Origin: Pegoplata infirma
Lineage: Eukaryota > Arthropoda > Insecta > Diptera > Anthomyiidae
Direction: 5' to 3'
Length of the DNA: 64,000 bases
NCBI GenBank assembly: GCA_963921195.1
Contig: OY992537.1
Location: 930,001-994,000, forward strand
How positions within the stretch are numbered: position 1 is the first letter of the stretch; every line of letters starts with the position of its first letter. The position numbers and the translations under genes were made by a program. Below the pieces are notes generated by a model. It saw nothing but the letters and a program-made list of their open reading frames with translations, was not told the DNA's origin and did no database searches. Shown one piece after another: positions 46,315 to 55,214 of this stretch.

Positions 46315-46871
46315 ATTATGTTAGTAAAATCAACTGAAAATGTCAGTTAAAATAACTACTTTGTAAGTTGTTTTGGGGTCAACTACTTTTTCAGTTAAAT
46401 CAACTAACAATGTTAGTGATTTTAACTGACAAAAAACAACTGACTTATGTAGTAAAAACTACTTACATTTGTAGTCAAAACAACTAAAATGTAGTAAAAA
46501 TAAAATAATCAATACATAATTTTTTTTTTTTTTTCAAAAAATTTTTCAGAAAAAAAAATTGAAGACCAAATTTTTTCCATTTTTTTTTTAAAGTGGTGAA
46601 AAATAAAAAAACGAAAATTTATTTTTATTTTTTGGAAAAAAACTTTGAAAATTTTTCAAGATAAAAAAATAAAATTTACTACTTTAAATAACTGTTACTA
46701 CATCGCAGTACTTTTTTGTTAGTTGTTCAAAAAAACGCCTTAAAATAACTAACAGAAATAGTTGTTTGATATTTTTCATACAAAAACAACTGACTTTGTA
46801 GTTGAAAACAACTAACTACTGTAAAATATACAAATAACTAACATGTAGTAACTTACATAATTTTCTGAGTG
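46315..46871 (+). mobile_element. 557-bp MITE, copy 1 (upstream of tetraspanin)
   Basis: Ends CACTCAAAAAATTATGTTAG and the complement of CACTCAGAAAATTATGTAAG. Flanked by TATA on both sides. Comparison with the uninterrupted R copy at 53755-53775 ('acttatataccctc') shows that TATA was duplicated on insertion. The interior is symmetric and built of 'AACTAAC / GTAGTT' words. A second copy, inverted, lies in the tetraspanin intron. Confidence 0.8.
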
Positions 46872-46919
46872 TATACCCTCTATCACTAAGTGGAGGGTAT
46901 AAAAAAGATCAAAACTTCG

Positions 46920-48600
46920 TGCGAAAAGTGCAAAATGCTTAAAAAATTAAAATTGTAAATTATCACATACTGTTAAATTCAACAAAGTCATGTGAAATAA
47001 GTCGAAAAAGTGTTATAAATCTGATTACCTAAATTACGATAATTGATATCTGCAGTGATATCTCCCATTTTTAGGGGTCATTTTGGCCCTTTTTTCATAT
47101 ATTCTCTTAGAACACGACTAACAATAAGCTTATAAGTTAAAATGCTCTAAAAACATTTTCTGCATCAAATTTTACTAGGGGTTGTCAAAGATTAAAAGTT
47201 CATGCGATATAAGAAAAATGTTTAAAAAAGCAAAATTGTGTTATCATAATTAGTTAAATTACACCGCTCTACAAATCTGTGGTTTGTCGCTGCGTTTTGG
47301 ATGAAACCAAAAAAAATTGATAGGTTTTGGTGCGCCGATTCCAAAATGATCACTAAAATTTTTCAATCACGTCACAATTTTGAGAAAATCGCGGTTAAAG
47401 TATCAAAAAAGCCCCATTTTGACGATTTTTGAACGCCTATAAAATATGATCCTGACAGGCAAATGACTTGGTATCCAGCTCATTCGAAAGTGATAAAAAA
47501 ATCATTAGCCACAAGTGCCTTTAATCTAAAATTTGCGTATGAAATTGTATGGAAATTTGTTAAAAAAACACTGTGTAAATAAACTAAATATTTAAAAAAT
47601 TAAAGGTTTTTTGCTAATGATTTTTTACCATTTTAGTAAATTAAATTTTAAGACCATTTTATCTTATCTTTAAGACAAAATTACAGACTTTCGAATGAGC
47701 TTGGTACCAAGTCTTTCGCATGCCAGGATATTATTTTAAATTGGGTCAAAAATGCCCTTTTTCGGAAATATAACCACCAATTATTCAAAATCCTGACATG
47801 ATATAATATAACCGACAATTACTAAAAATCCTGACGTGATAGACAAATTTGGGCTGCGGATTTGGAATCAGCGCAACAAACGCTATCCAAATCACTAACC
47901 AGAATCCAATACGCATTTTCTTGTTGAGCTGTGTTATGTTTCACCAAAATACTTTACATTTTTACTTTTTAAAGCATTCTGCACTTTTAGAACGAACTTC
48001 TGGCTTTTGACAACCCCTAGTGAAATTTGATGCTGAAAATGTTTGTAGAACATTTTAAGCCCTTAAAGGCACGTTTTAGTGGTGTTCTATGAGGGTATTT
48101 GTAAAAAGGACAAAAAGTACCCCTAAAATGGGAGATACAGGGTTAATATGTTCAAATAAAAGAACCGCCATCAAATTTCACTGAAAACATATTATCGTAT
48201 TTTAGCTCTGAAGCAGATTTATAACATTTTTTCGACTTATTTCACACGACTTTAATAAAAAACAATTTTAAAGTATGTGATAATTGACAGTTTTACTTTT
48301 TAAGCATTTTCCACTTCTCGCACGAACTTTTGGTCTTCGACAACCCCTAGTGAAATTTTATGCAGAACATTTTTGTAGAACATATTAACCCTTTAAACGC
48401 ACGTTTTATTGTTGTTCTATGCGGATATTTGAAAAAAAACACCAAAATAACCCCCAAAAAATGGGAGACAGATGGTTAATATATTCTGAAAACAGAACCG
48501 CCATTAAATTTAACTGAAGATATATCTTAACATTATTTACCTCAGAACTAGATTTAATACTTGTTTTTTGAGTTATTTAAAACGCCATTAAAAAACTTCA
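46920..48600. repeat. Diverged 1.7-kb inverted repeat
   Basis: 'gcatcaaattttactaggggttgtcaaag' (47162-47190) is mirrored by 'ctttgacaacccctagtgaaatttgatgc' forms near 48003-48035, and again near 48340. 'taccaagtc / gacttggtatcc' pairs lie at 47460 and 47700. Wording such as 'caaccccctagtgaaattt' resembles the inverted repeat at 1670-3130. Old, non-coding, family unidentified. Confidence 0.5.
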
Positions 48601-48863
48601 TTGGGCCATAAATAAAGTCAAGCTAAGTTTTCAAAATCCTTCGGGGGTTTTGCTCTACTGTTGGTATACTTTCATTTTTTTTTTTGGTACAAGATACAAA
48701 ATCGTGTTGCACATTGTAATTTACAAAATATTTTTTTTTGCTACACACTGTGTTTTTTTTATAGTTTTATATAATTTGTTGTAAAATTTCAAAAACATTA
48801 CGTAAACATATTTTTTTAAAATTATTTTATTTTATTAACGTATTTTTGTGAAAAAATGTTCAA

Positions 48864-49582
48864 ATGCGTAAATCAGTTCCCAAAATACGATTGATTATAA
48901 TTCTGCTCTTAACCCTGGAAGTTTGTCTGGGCATAACTTTAATTGTTGTAACGACTTTTTATCAACATTATTTTGGTGTATTTATGACTGATGTGGAAAG
49001 TGCAGTGTTATCGGCGACGTTTTTCAATACTTATGTGATGGGATTACAATTAATTGCCTCATATTTGTGTAGTCTGGCCATGTGGAATCGTATATGGCTG
49101 CAACAGAACTCTCAAAATATTCAATTATTACTAAGTGTGTGGCTGTTTTTTTGTTTTTTAATAATTGTCTGTGGTTGCGCCACCATTTGGTCTTTGCTGA
49201 CTTCCATCGATGCTGTGATTGAAAGCGCTGAAATGATATTATTTAAAGGTATTGATATGTACTATATGAATCCAGAGTGGAAATTACTATGGGATCATTT
49301 ACAATATGCGAAAGAATGCTGTGGTGTTAATAACTATCAAGATTGGATGCATGCTTCGTGGTTGCCCGAAAATATGAGAGCGTATATTGGACCGACAATG
49401 CGTAACGTCGAAAAAGCTTATTACGATAATGCATCCAATCAACAATATGAAAAGTTATCGAAAACTGAATATCCAAGGACCACAACTACTCCGGAATGTA
49501 TAAACGATGATGTCTACACAGATTCGATAGAATCATCTATTGTAAATGAAATGCTTAATCAGGAAAGTGAGACCACGGAAGG
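48864..49582 (+). CDS. Tetraspanin exon 1
   Basis: Encodes the N-terminus, spans 1-3 and most of the large loop, including ECCGVNNYQDW and TTTPECINDD. It ends in phase 2 (GAA GG|GTATGA). Reading on into the intron would meet TAA within four codons. Confidence 0.88.
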
Positions 49583-52547
49583 GTATGATTAAATAATATT
49601 TTATAAAAAATTACCCCGTAATGCAATAAAGATTTATTTAAATTTCAGAGAACAGACATTAGCCCCATATGCCTGTTGTAAACACGATAGTCTCTCTTGT
49701 TATAAAAACTATGTTCCAGCTTTCGATCATTCCAGCACTGGTATACAACATTTGAATTTAACAGAAATCAATACTGAGGGTTGTTTAACTTTGTTTGCCA
49801 GTAACATGCGACGTGGCATGAACATACTATTTATCATTATATTGGCTGCAATTATTGTAGACGTAAGTGATGCGCCAGTTCAAAGCGTACCAATACAAAA
49901 TTTTAAAATGTAAATTGATATTGAGGAAAATTACACTACTCTACAAAAGCTAAATTTTTTTGCACAGACTTCTGGAGTACAATTTCTAAAGTATTTTGGT
50001 CTTCCAAAATGTTCAAGTAAACGTTTTGTCAAATCAAAAAAATTGTTATCAAATCGCGTTAGTAAGATATATACCAAGCTCTATAAATCAACAAATGGTT
50101 TAATATTGGAAAAGTGTAAAGTTATACATATATTTTATTTTTAATTCTATATGATATAACATAACTTTTACGCAAAATTCGTCCTCGATTAGATCAGGTA
50201 GAACATCAGGACATTGTAAGGCAGTTGGAAGTTTTCTTTTTTGGTTTTATCAGCAAAATAAAAAGGATAACACTCAGAAAATTATGTAAGTTACTACATG
50301 TTAGTAATTTGTATATTTTACAGTAGTTAGTTGTTTTCAACTACAAAGTCAGTTGTTTTTGTATGAAAAATATCAAACAACTATTTCTGTTAGTTATTTT
50401 AAGTCGTTTTTTTGAACAACTAACAAAAAAGTACTGTGATGTAGTAACAGTTATTTAAAGTAGTTAATTTTATTTTTTTATCTCTGAAAAATTTTCGAAG
50501 TTTTTTTTTCCAAAAATAAAAATAAATTTTCGTTTTTTTTTATTTTTCACAACTTAAAAAAAAAAAAAAAACTTGAAAAAATTTTGGTCTTCAATTTTTT
50601 TTCTGAAAAATTTTTTGAAAAAAAAAAAATTATATTGATTCTTTTATTTTTACTACATTTTAGTTGTTTTGACTACAAATGTAAGTAGTTTTTACTACAT
50701 AAGTCAGTTGTTTTTTGTCAGTTAAAATAACTTACATTGTTAGTTGATTTAACTGAAAAAGTAGTTGACCCCAAAATAACTTACAAAGTGGTTATTTTAA
50801 CTGACATTTTCAGTTGATTTTACTAACATAATTTTTTGAGTGAAGGACTGAAATTGTTTTGAAAATTGTCCTCATAAAATAAATGGGGATATGACCGAAA
50901 AAATTTCGATCGTATGAAGTCGCAATAGAAGTTAGATATTGGCCGCTGTTCCAAGAAAAGTAATTCGCATAAAAAATGTGAAAATGAAAATTTCATTTTT
51001 TTTTTTGGTATTCTAGATTTCACTTCCGATTTTTTTTTTTCGTTTTGTTTCACATAAATACATTTCGGTGAAAGTAAAACTAATGCACTTTTAAGTTATA
51101 ATTTTTTAAATTTTAGGTATTGATTTCAACGAACGAAAACGTGAACAACAAAACACCGGACTTGATAATTAAATAACAAATAATAAAACCTACATGAAAC
51201 GAATGGAACATGAACGGAATGGAACGAAAAAAAATATTTTGTGAGATTTTAATTTTTTTTACCCTGATTTTTATACCCTCTAACCAAAGACCGGGGGTGT
51301 ATTGACTTTGTCATTTCGTGTGTAACCTTTCGAAATATAGGTCTATAATATAGATCAGTGATCGATTCTAAGGCATTCTAGCGATATCCGCATTTTTTAT
51401 ACCCTCCAACCACAGTATGGGGGTATGCTCACTTTTTCATTTCTTTTGTAACGCATCGAAATATCGGTCGGGGACCCCATAAAGTATATCTATTATTGAT
51501 CCATGATCGATTCTAAGACATTCTGTGAATGTCCGTCCGTCCGTCTGTCTGTAGATGGCACGATACAGTCCAAAATAAAAGAGCTAGCCACCTGCACTTT
51601 AGCATGAATATGTCTTATGGTCCTAGGCAGGTTAAGTTCGTAAATGGGCAAAATCGGCTCAGGGGGAAAAAAGTTCCCCTTAAAGAACTGAACCAACCTC
51701 TGAAAAAATACACTTTTTTACATGTTTTTTTGTATTTTTTGGTAAATAAATGAAACATTTGTTATATTTATCAGGATGGGATGGTGCTCTCAACGTTCTC
51801 CACTGACCCCCACTGAACCCCACTGACCGCCATTACCCCCCAAACAATTTATTTTTTTTTATTATTTTTACATTTTGGGGGGTATAAAATATTTAGCACT
51901 CTCATTTTTTTAATTTGTGTTGGAGGGTATAAAAGATTCGCCACAGCCGAATTTAACACTCTTACTTGTTTTTACTTAAATAATTGCTACTTTTACTATT
52001 AAAATTATTCCACAATTGAATAAAACTAACATTCCGTAGGGCAGAATTTTGAAAATGGTTATTCTTAACCTGATCCTTCTATTACTCGGTATTTAATATT
52101 TATTACCCGTGACGGAAGTTCTGCCAAGGCATGCTAGTTAAACATTAATTTCATATCATAGTCTCAATGTCAATTTGTTGAAATCGAGTAAAGATCTTAA
52201 AATTGAATTTTTATTGAATATAGTATAATTTCTAGATCATTATATGCAGTCTTACCAAATATCTAATGATATCAAACAACACAAGAGGATACAACGAATT
52301 GCACGATTTGTCAATGTTTGACGAAGAGGGCAATGCTCTCGTCGTCATCAAATGCCCCCCAAAGGTGAAGTGTATCACGTTGGAGGAACAATATCCCTAT
52401 GACTCGGATATTCCGCATGTGCTTTCTGATATTGATCCTTTTGTATGCTGTGTCGATGAGAATACGGGCATCAATGATGGGCAATACCATCCAAAAGGTA
52501 AAAGAGACAAATGTCAACGTAAAAATAATAATTACATTTTACATTAG
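48864..52547 (+). CDS. Tetraspanin, peripherin-like large loop (3 exons)
   Basis: Join 48864-49582, 49649-49862, 52236-52547; 414 codons plus TAG. Four membrane spans are visible: about residues 9-33, 51-74, 87-112 and 297-321. The large second extracellular loop (about 113-296, unusually long) contains the tetraspanin CCG motif (152-154) plus Cys at about 212, 249, 250, 257 and 284, seven in all, with the last in an EGC motif. Seven loop cysteines and a long loop recall peripherin/rds and rom-1, but the assignment to that subgroup is inference. The cytoplasmic tail of about 90 residues has no motif I recognise. Tetraspanins organise membrane microdomains; the partner and tissue are unknown. 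The start was chosen as the only ATG giving an N-terminal span directly after a short basic head (MRKSVPKIR). Confidence 0.88.
49649..49862 (+). CDS. Tetraspanin exon 2
   Basis: After 'aaatttcag' the exon completes Gly and reads EQTLAPYACCKHDSLSCYKN, then LNLTEINTEGC and the first half of span 4 (MNILFIIILAAIIVD). Ends in phase 0 at GTAAGT. Too short to show as a long independent frame. Confidence 0.88.
49935..50265 (+). repeat. ACTACTCTAC dispersed repeat, copy 1
   Basis: Runs 'acactactctacaaaag', 'ttgcacagactt', 'ctaaagtatttt', 'atattggaaaa', 'catcaggacattgtaaggcagtt'. The same series is at 54912-55214 and, in its second half, at 58440-58690. Non-coding. Confidence 0.6.
50271..50842 (-). 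mobile_element. 572-bp MITE, copy 2 (in tetraspanin intron)
   Basis: Starts CACTCAGAAAATTATGTAAG and ends with the complement of CACTCAAAAAATTATGTTAG, so it is the 46315-46871 element in the opposite orientation, with high identity along most of its length. No clear TATA duplication here. Confidence 0.8.
51272..51973 (+). repeat. Dispersed 'R' family copies, partial plus fuller
   Basis: A first fragment (51272-51390) repeats the family start 'tataccctctaacc...gattctaaggcattctagcga'. A fuller copy follows at 51398, from 'tataccctccaaccacagtatgg' through 'gtccgtccgtctgtctg' to 'ggagggtataaaagattc' and the end 'gccgaatttaacactcttac'. Small frames on both strands here are incidental. Confidence 0.7.
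52236..52547 (+). CDS. Tetraspanin exon 3
   Basis: After 'aatttctag' in phase 0, reads IIICSLTKYLMISNN, completing span 4, then a hydrophilic tail containing VVIKCPPKVKC and PFVCCVDENTG, ending ...NNYILH and TAG. The tail has five cysteines, some near the membrane and possibly palmitoylated (inference). Confidence 0.85.
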   Translation: MIICSLTKYLMISNNTRGYNELHDLSMFDEEGNALVVIKCPPKVKCITLEEQYPYDSDIPHVLSDIDPFVCCVDENTGINDGQYHPKGKRDKCQRKNNNYILH

Positions 52548-52834
52548 TTTTTAAGTGGGGATATACATATATAGGAAATCTGTTGTTTTTTATTTTTTAA
52601 TATTTATATGTTAACTTCTATTTCATTTGTTAGTAAAAAAAAGTATTTTAATAAATCTATTTATTTTAGCATTATACACTTAAAAAAATATTCTTGTAAA
52701 ATATCATTAAAATTCTCGTAAAATATTTATGTTGGTAGTTCTTTGTATGTCTTAGATGACACTTGTTTCGATCTCGTCAAGATCTTGTCAAGACTTTAAC
52801 GAAATATTAAAAATTAAAATGACTACACCGTCAG

Positions 52835-54170
52835 ACAAAAAGAGAAAAAAGTCGTTATACGTTTGAAACAAGATACTAAATCCCCTGTCTCTTTATAACG
52901 AACGAACGACGAATGTCATACAGAAACTGGGGGTAAATGTAGTAAAACTGTATTTACAGTTTTTCATTACGTGATCAAAGTTTTAGTGGATTAAATTTTT
53001 TGTAAAATATTTTTTAAATTTTAATGTTGTATTTATATTTTTTAAATATTTGTACTTGCTCTAGGATGCCACATGAAAGAGGAGGATCTCCGATAATTTT
53101 CTTATTTTATTATTTTGACATATCAGGAAAAACAAGTAGAAAAGTTAAATTCGCCTTCGCCGAATCTATGAGTACCCTCCACAGTGCCCTTTTTAAGTGA
53201 TAGTAAATTTTCAACCGTTAAAAAAAAATAACATTTTTGGTTAGAAATATTTTATTTTGTATAAAAAAAAAATTTTTTAACTAATTTTTGAAAAAAAATA
53301 ATTTACAAAATTTTTTTTGAGTGTAATTTTTTTTTGGTGTACAATTTTTTCCTCGTGTATATTTTTTTTATTGTAAAAATATTTTTGAGTGACAAAAATA
53401 CGTTCTAAAATATTTTTGTGACTCACATGTGTTTTAAACATGTTTAACGTGTTTTCAACGTGTTTTCAACAAGTAAATTCACGAAAAACTCTTGCCGAAA
53501 TTCAGTCCTTTGCTCATAACTTTTGAACCACTCGACCGCTTTTGCTGGATTGCAATACCAACCTGACCAGGTAAATGCCCAACATATATGCCAAACTTCA
53601 AGAGCCTCCATAAAGTCTTTCAAAAGTTAGAGTGTTTTCAACAGACAGACAGACGGACATCGCAAGATCATCTTAAAATCGATCGAGGATCATGAATATA
53701 TATACTTTATGGGGTCCTAGACCAATATTTCGAGGTGTTACAAACGGAATGACAAACTTATATATACCCTCTATCACTAGAGTGCAGGGTATAAAAAGGC
53801 AAGTACCGTCCTTTCAAAACATTATCTTTCAAAAACATTTAAAATTTTTAACAAAATATTTTGATAAAGTTTTGAAAGGACATTATTCACATCCTTTTTC
53901 CTGATATGGCAAAATAAAAGAATAGAAAATTAAGTAAAGATTCTCCTCTTTTATTTGCCGTCAATAGTGACATTATAAGAAAAGTACAAATATTAAAAAA
54001 TACTTTCCAAAATGTAATCCTTTCCAACATTTAAGCCCTAATGAAAACGAAACAGGGTCACGAAATGAAAAACTGTAAAAGCAATTCAACTTCATTTGAT
54101 CTCTCTATTCAAACGTATATCATCGGTTCATGCTTAATATTGGCTGTCGGACGGTGTTATCGTTAGTGTC
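52835..54170. repeat. Foldback interrupted by an R copy
   Basis: Left arm features 'gtctgacggtgtagtca'-type sequence in the - sense, 'acagtttttcattacgtga', 'ggaggatctccgataatttt' and 'gacatatcaggaaaaa'. The complements are at 53893-54170 ('tttttcctgatatggc', 'gattctcctctttta', 'cgaaatgaaaaactgt', 'ggacggtgtta'). The R copy 53131-53798 sits between the arms. Confidence 0.55.
53131..53798 (-). repeat. Dispersed 'R' family copy, complete
   Basis: Left AACAAGTAGAAAAGTTAAAT, right 'ccctctatcactagagtgcagggtataaaaa', with the ACAGACAGACGGACATCGC tract and 'tatactttatggggtcc' inside. It is uninterrupted and serves as the empty-site reference for the insertion at 46315-46871. Confidence 0.7.
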
Positions 54171-54270
54171 AAAAACAAAAATATTTAGATACATTCAACT
54201 CTACACTCAAATAAGAGTAAAAAACACTCACACATCAATTGTTGACAATAAACCGATTTAACTAAATATC

Positions 54271-54900
54271 GGGCGAAACTTTCACATGGGGCCTGAGTCC
54301 GAAAATGGTCCGATGATAATCAAATTTGATAACTTTATTAAAGTACGCGTTTAACATACACAAACAGAATATTAATTAAATATTTTTTTTCATGAAATTT
54401 GAGAGATTAATGTGAAAATCGGGTAAGTGGTTTGCATGGGACTACAAGAAGAACTGGTCCGATTTCTTTAAAATGGTGATTTGTGTGGATGAAACATGAT
54501 TAACTACCAAATTTCGAAAGGATACCTATTAAAATGCGGCTTTAAGAGTCATTTGAGCCAAAACTAAAGAGGACCTTTGTATGGGGGCTAGGTGTAAATA
54601 TGGACCGACTTTTTCCAATTTTCCAATAGGCTTCGTCCTTGGGCCAAAAGAGGCTTAAGTTTCAAATTTCAAGTCAATTGTTTAAAAATTGCGACCTGTA
54701 TCGTGTTTACACCGTTTACATGGACAGACGGACGGACTGACGGACGGACGGACGAACATCGCTAAGTCGACTCGAAAAGTGATTCTAAGTCGATCGGTAT
54801 ACTTAAAAGTGGGTCTAGGACCAATATTTCGGGTAGTTACAAACATCAATACAAAAGTGCAGAAAGTGCGACATTTTTTCCAGAAAAGAAAACGCCATTA
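54271..54900 (-). repeat. Dispersed 'R' family internal fragment
   Basis: Contains 'gcctgagtccgaaaatggtccgat', 'gggggctaggtgtaaat', 'cttgggccaaaagaggc', 'cgacctgtatcgtg' and the 'acggacggacggacgaacatcgct' tract. This is the orientation opposite to 955-1480. Confidence 0.6.
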
Positions 54901-54911
54901 GTTTGACTACG

Positions 54912-55214
54912 ATTACACTACTCTACACGGTTTTTGCACAGACATGTTGAATACATTTTCTAAAGTATTTTTGCCTTTTAAACACGAATCTGTCAACAGA
55001 AAAGTTGTATCAAAACATCTTCTCGAGATATAAGCATTTTCATTCTCTGTGGACCAAGCCCTCAAAACAGAAATAAATTTTAATATTGGAAAACTAACTT
55101 TTGCAAGAAATCCGGACTCGATACGATCAAGGATCAGGACACTATAAGGAAGTTAAAAATATCTTTTTTTGGTTATGCCCTTATAAGTAACCGAATTTTG
55201 CAAGAAACTTCCTG
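54912..55214 (+). repeat. ACTACTCTAC dispersed repeat, copy 2
   Basis: 'acactactctacacgg', 'ttgcacagac', 'tctcgagatataagcatttt', 'ccctcaaaac', 'cttttgcaagaaatccgga', 'gatcaggacactataaggaag'. It is cut by the LINE at 55215. Partner sequence resumes at 58440 with 'tctcgagatataggaa' and 'accatgccctcaaaac'. Confidence 0.6.

Larger units (their letters stand above)
45236..46906 (-). repeat. Dispersed 'R' family copy, broken by two insertions
   Basis: Left end AACAAGTAAAAAAGTTAAAT then 'tcggccttgccgaatgtagtgataccctccac'; right end 'ccctctatcactaagtggagggtataaaaa'. Inside are the landmark tract 'acagacagacagacggacag' and 'catgaatatatatactttatggg'. Insertions at 45469-45928 and 46315-46871 roughly triple its length. 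At 46213-46260 the 'tatatatactttatggg' segment is followed at once by its own inverted copy. Confidence 0.7.
41808..48863 (+). other. Msp300 3' flank and intergenic repeats
   Basis: The Msp300 3' UTR must begin at 41808. AATAAA words near 42135, 42312 and 42680 are candidate poly(A) signals, none decisive in this A/T-rich sequence. Further on are a minisatellite (43740-44560), a small foldback (44978-45151), a dispersed repeat broken by two insertions (45236-46906) and a diverged inverted repeat (46920-48600). The 260 bp before the tetraspanin ATG show no clear core promoter motif. Confidence 0.55.
49863..52235 (+). other. Tetraspanin intron 2 (2.4 kb)
   Basis: Contains a copy of the ACTACTCTAC repeat (49935-50265), the inverted MITE (50271-50842) and a partial plus a fuller R-family copy (51272-51973). 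50850-51270 resembles the start of the 44160-44430 sequence ('gttccaagaaaagtaattcg', 'gaaaatttcatttt') in inverted form. 51974-52235 is plain and ends 'aatttctag'. Confidence 0.6.

Noticed and set aside
51493..51753. Frames on both strands with Arg/Thr-rich 'DRRTDGHSQ' or 'SVRPSVCRW'
   Set aside because: Translations of the GTCCGTCTGTCTG tract of the R repeats, a common artefact in fly annotations.
54689..54901. 70-residue frame with TDGLTDGRT
   Set aside because: Again the CGGACGGACGGAC tract of an R repeat copy.
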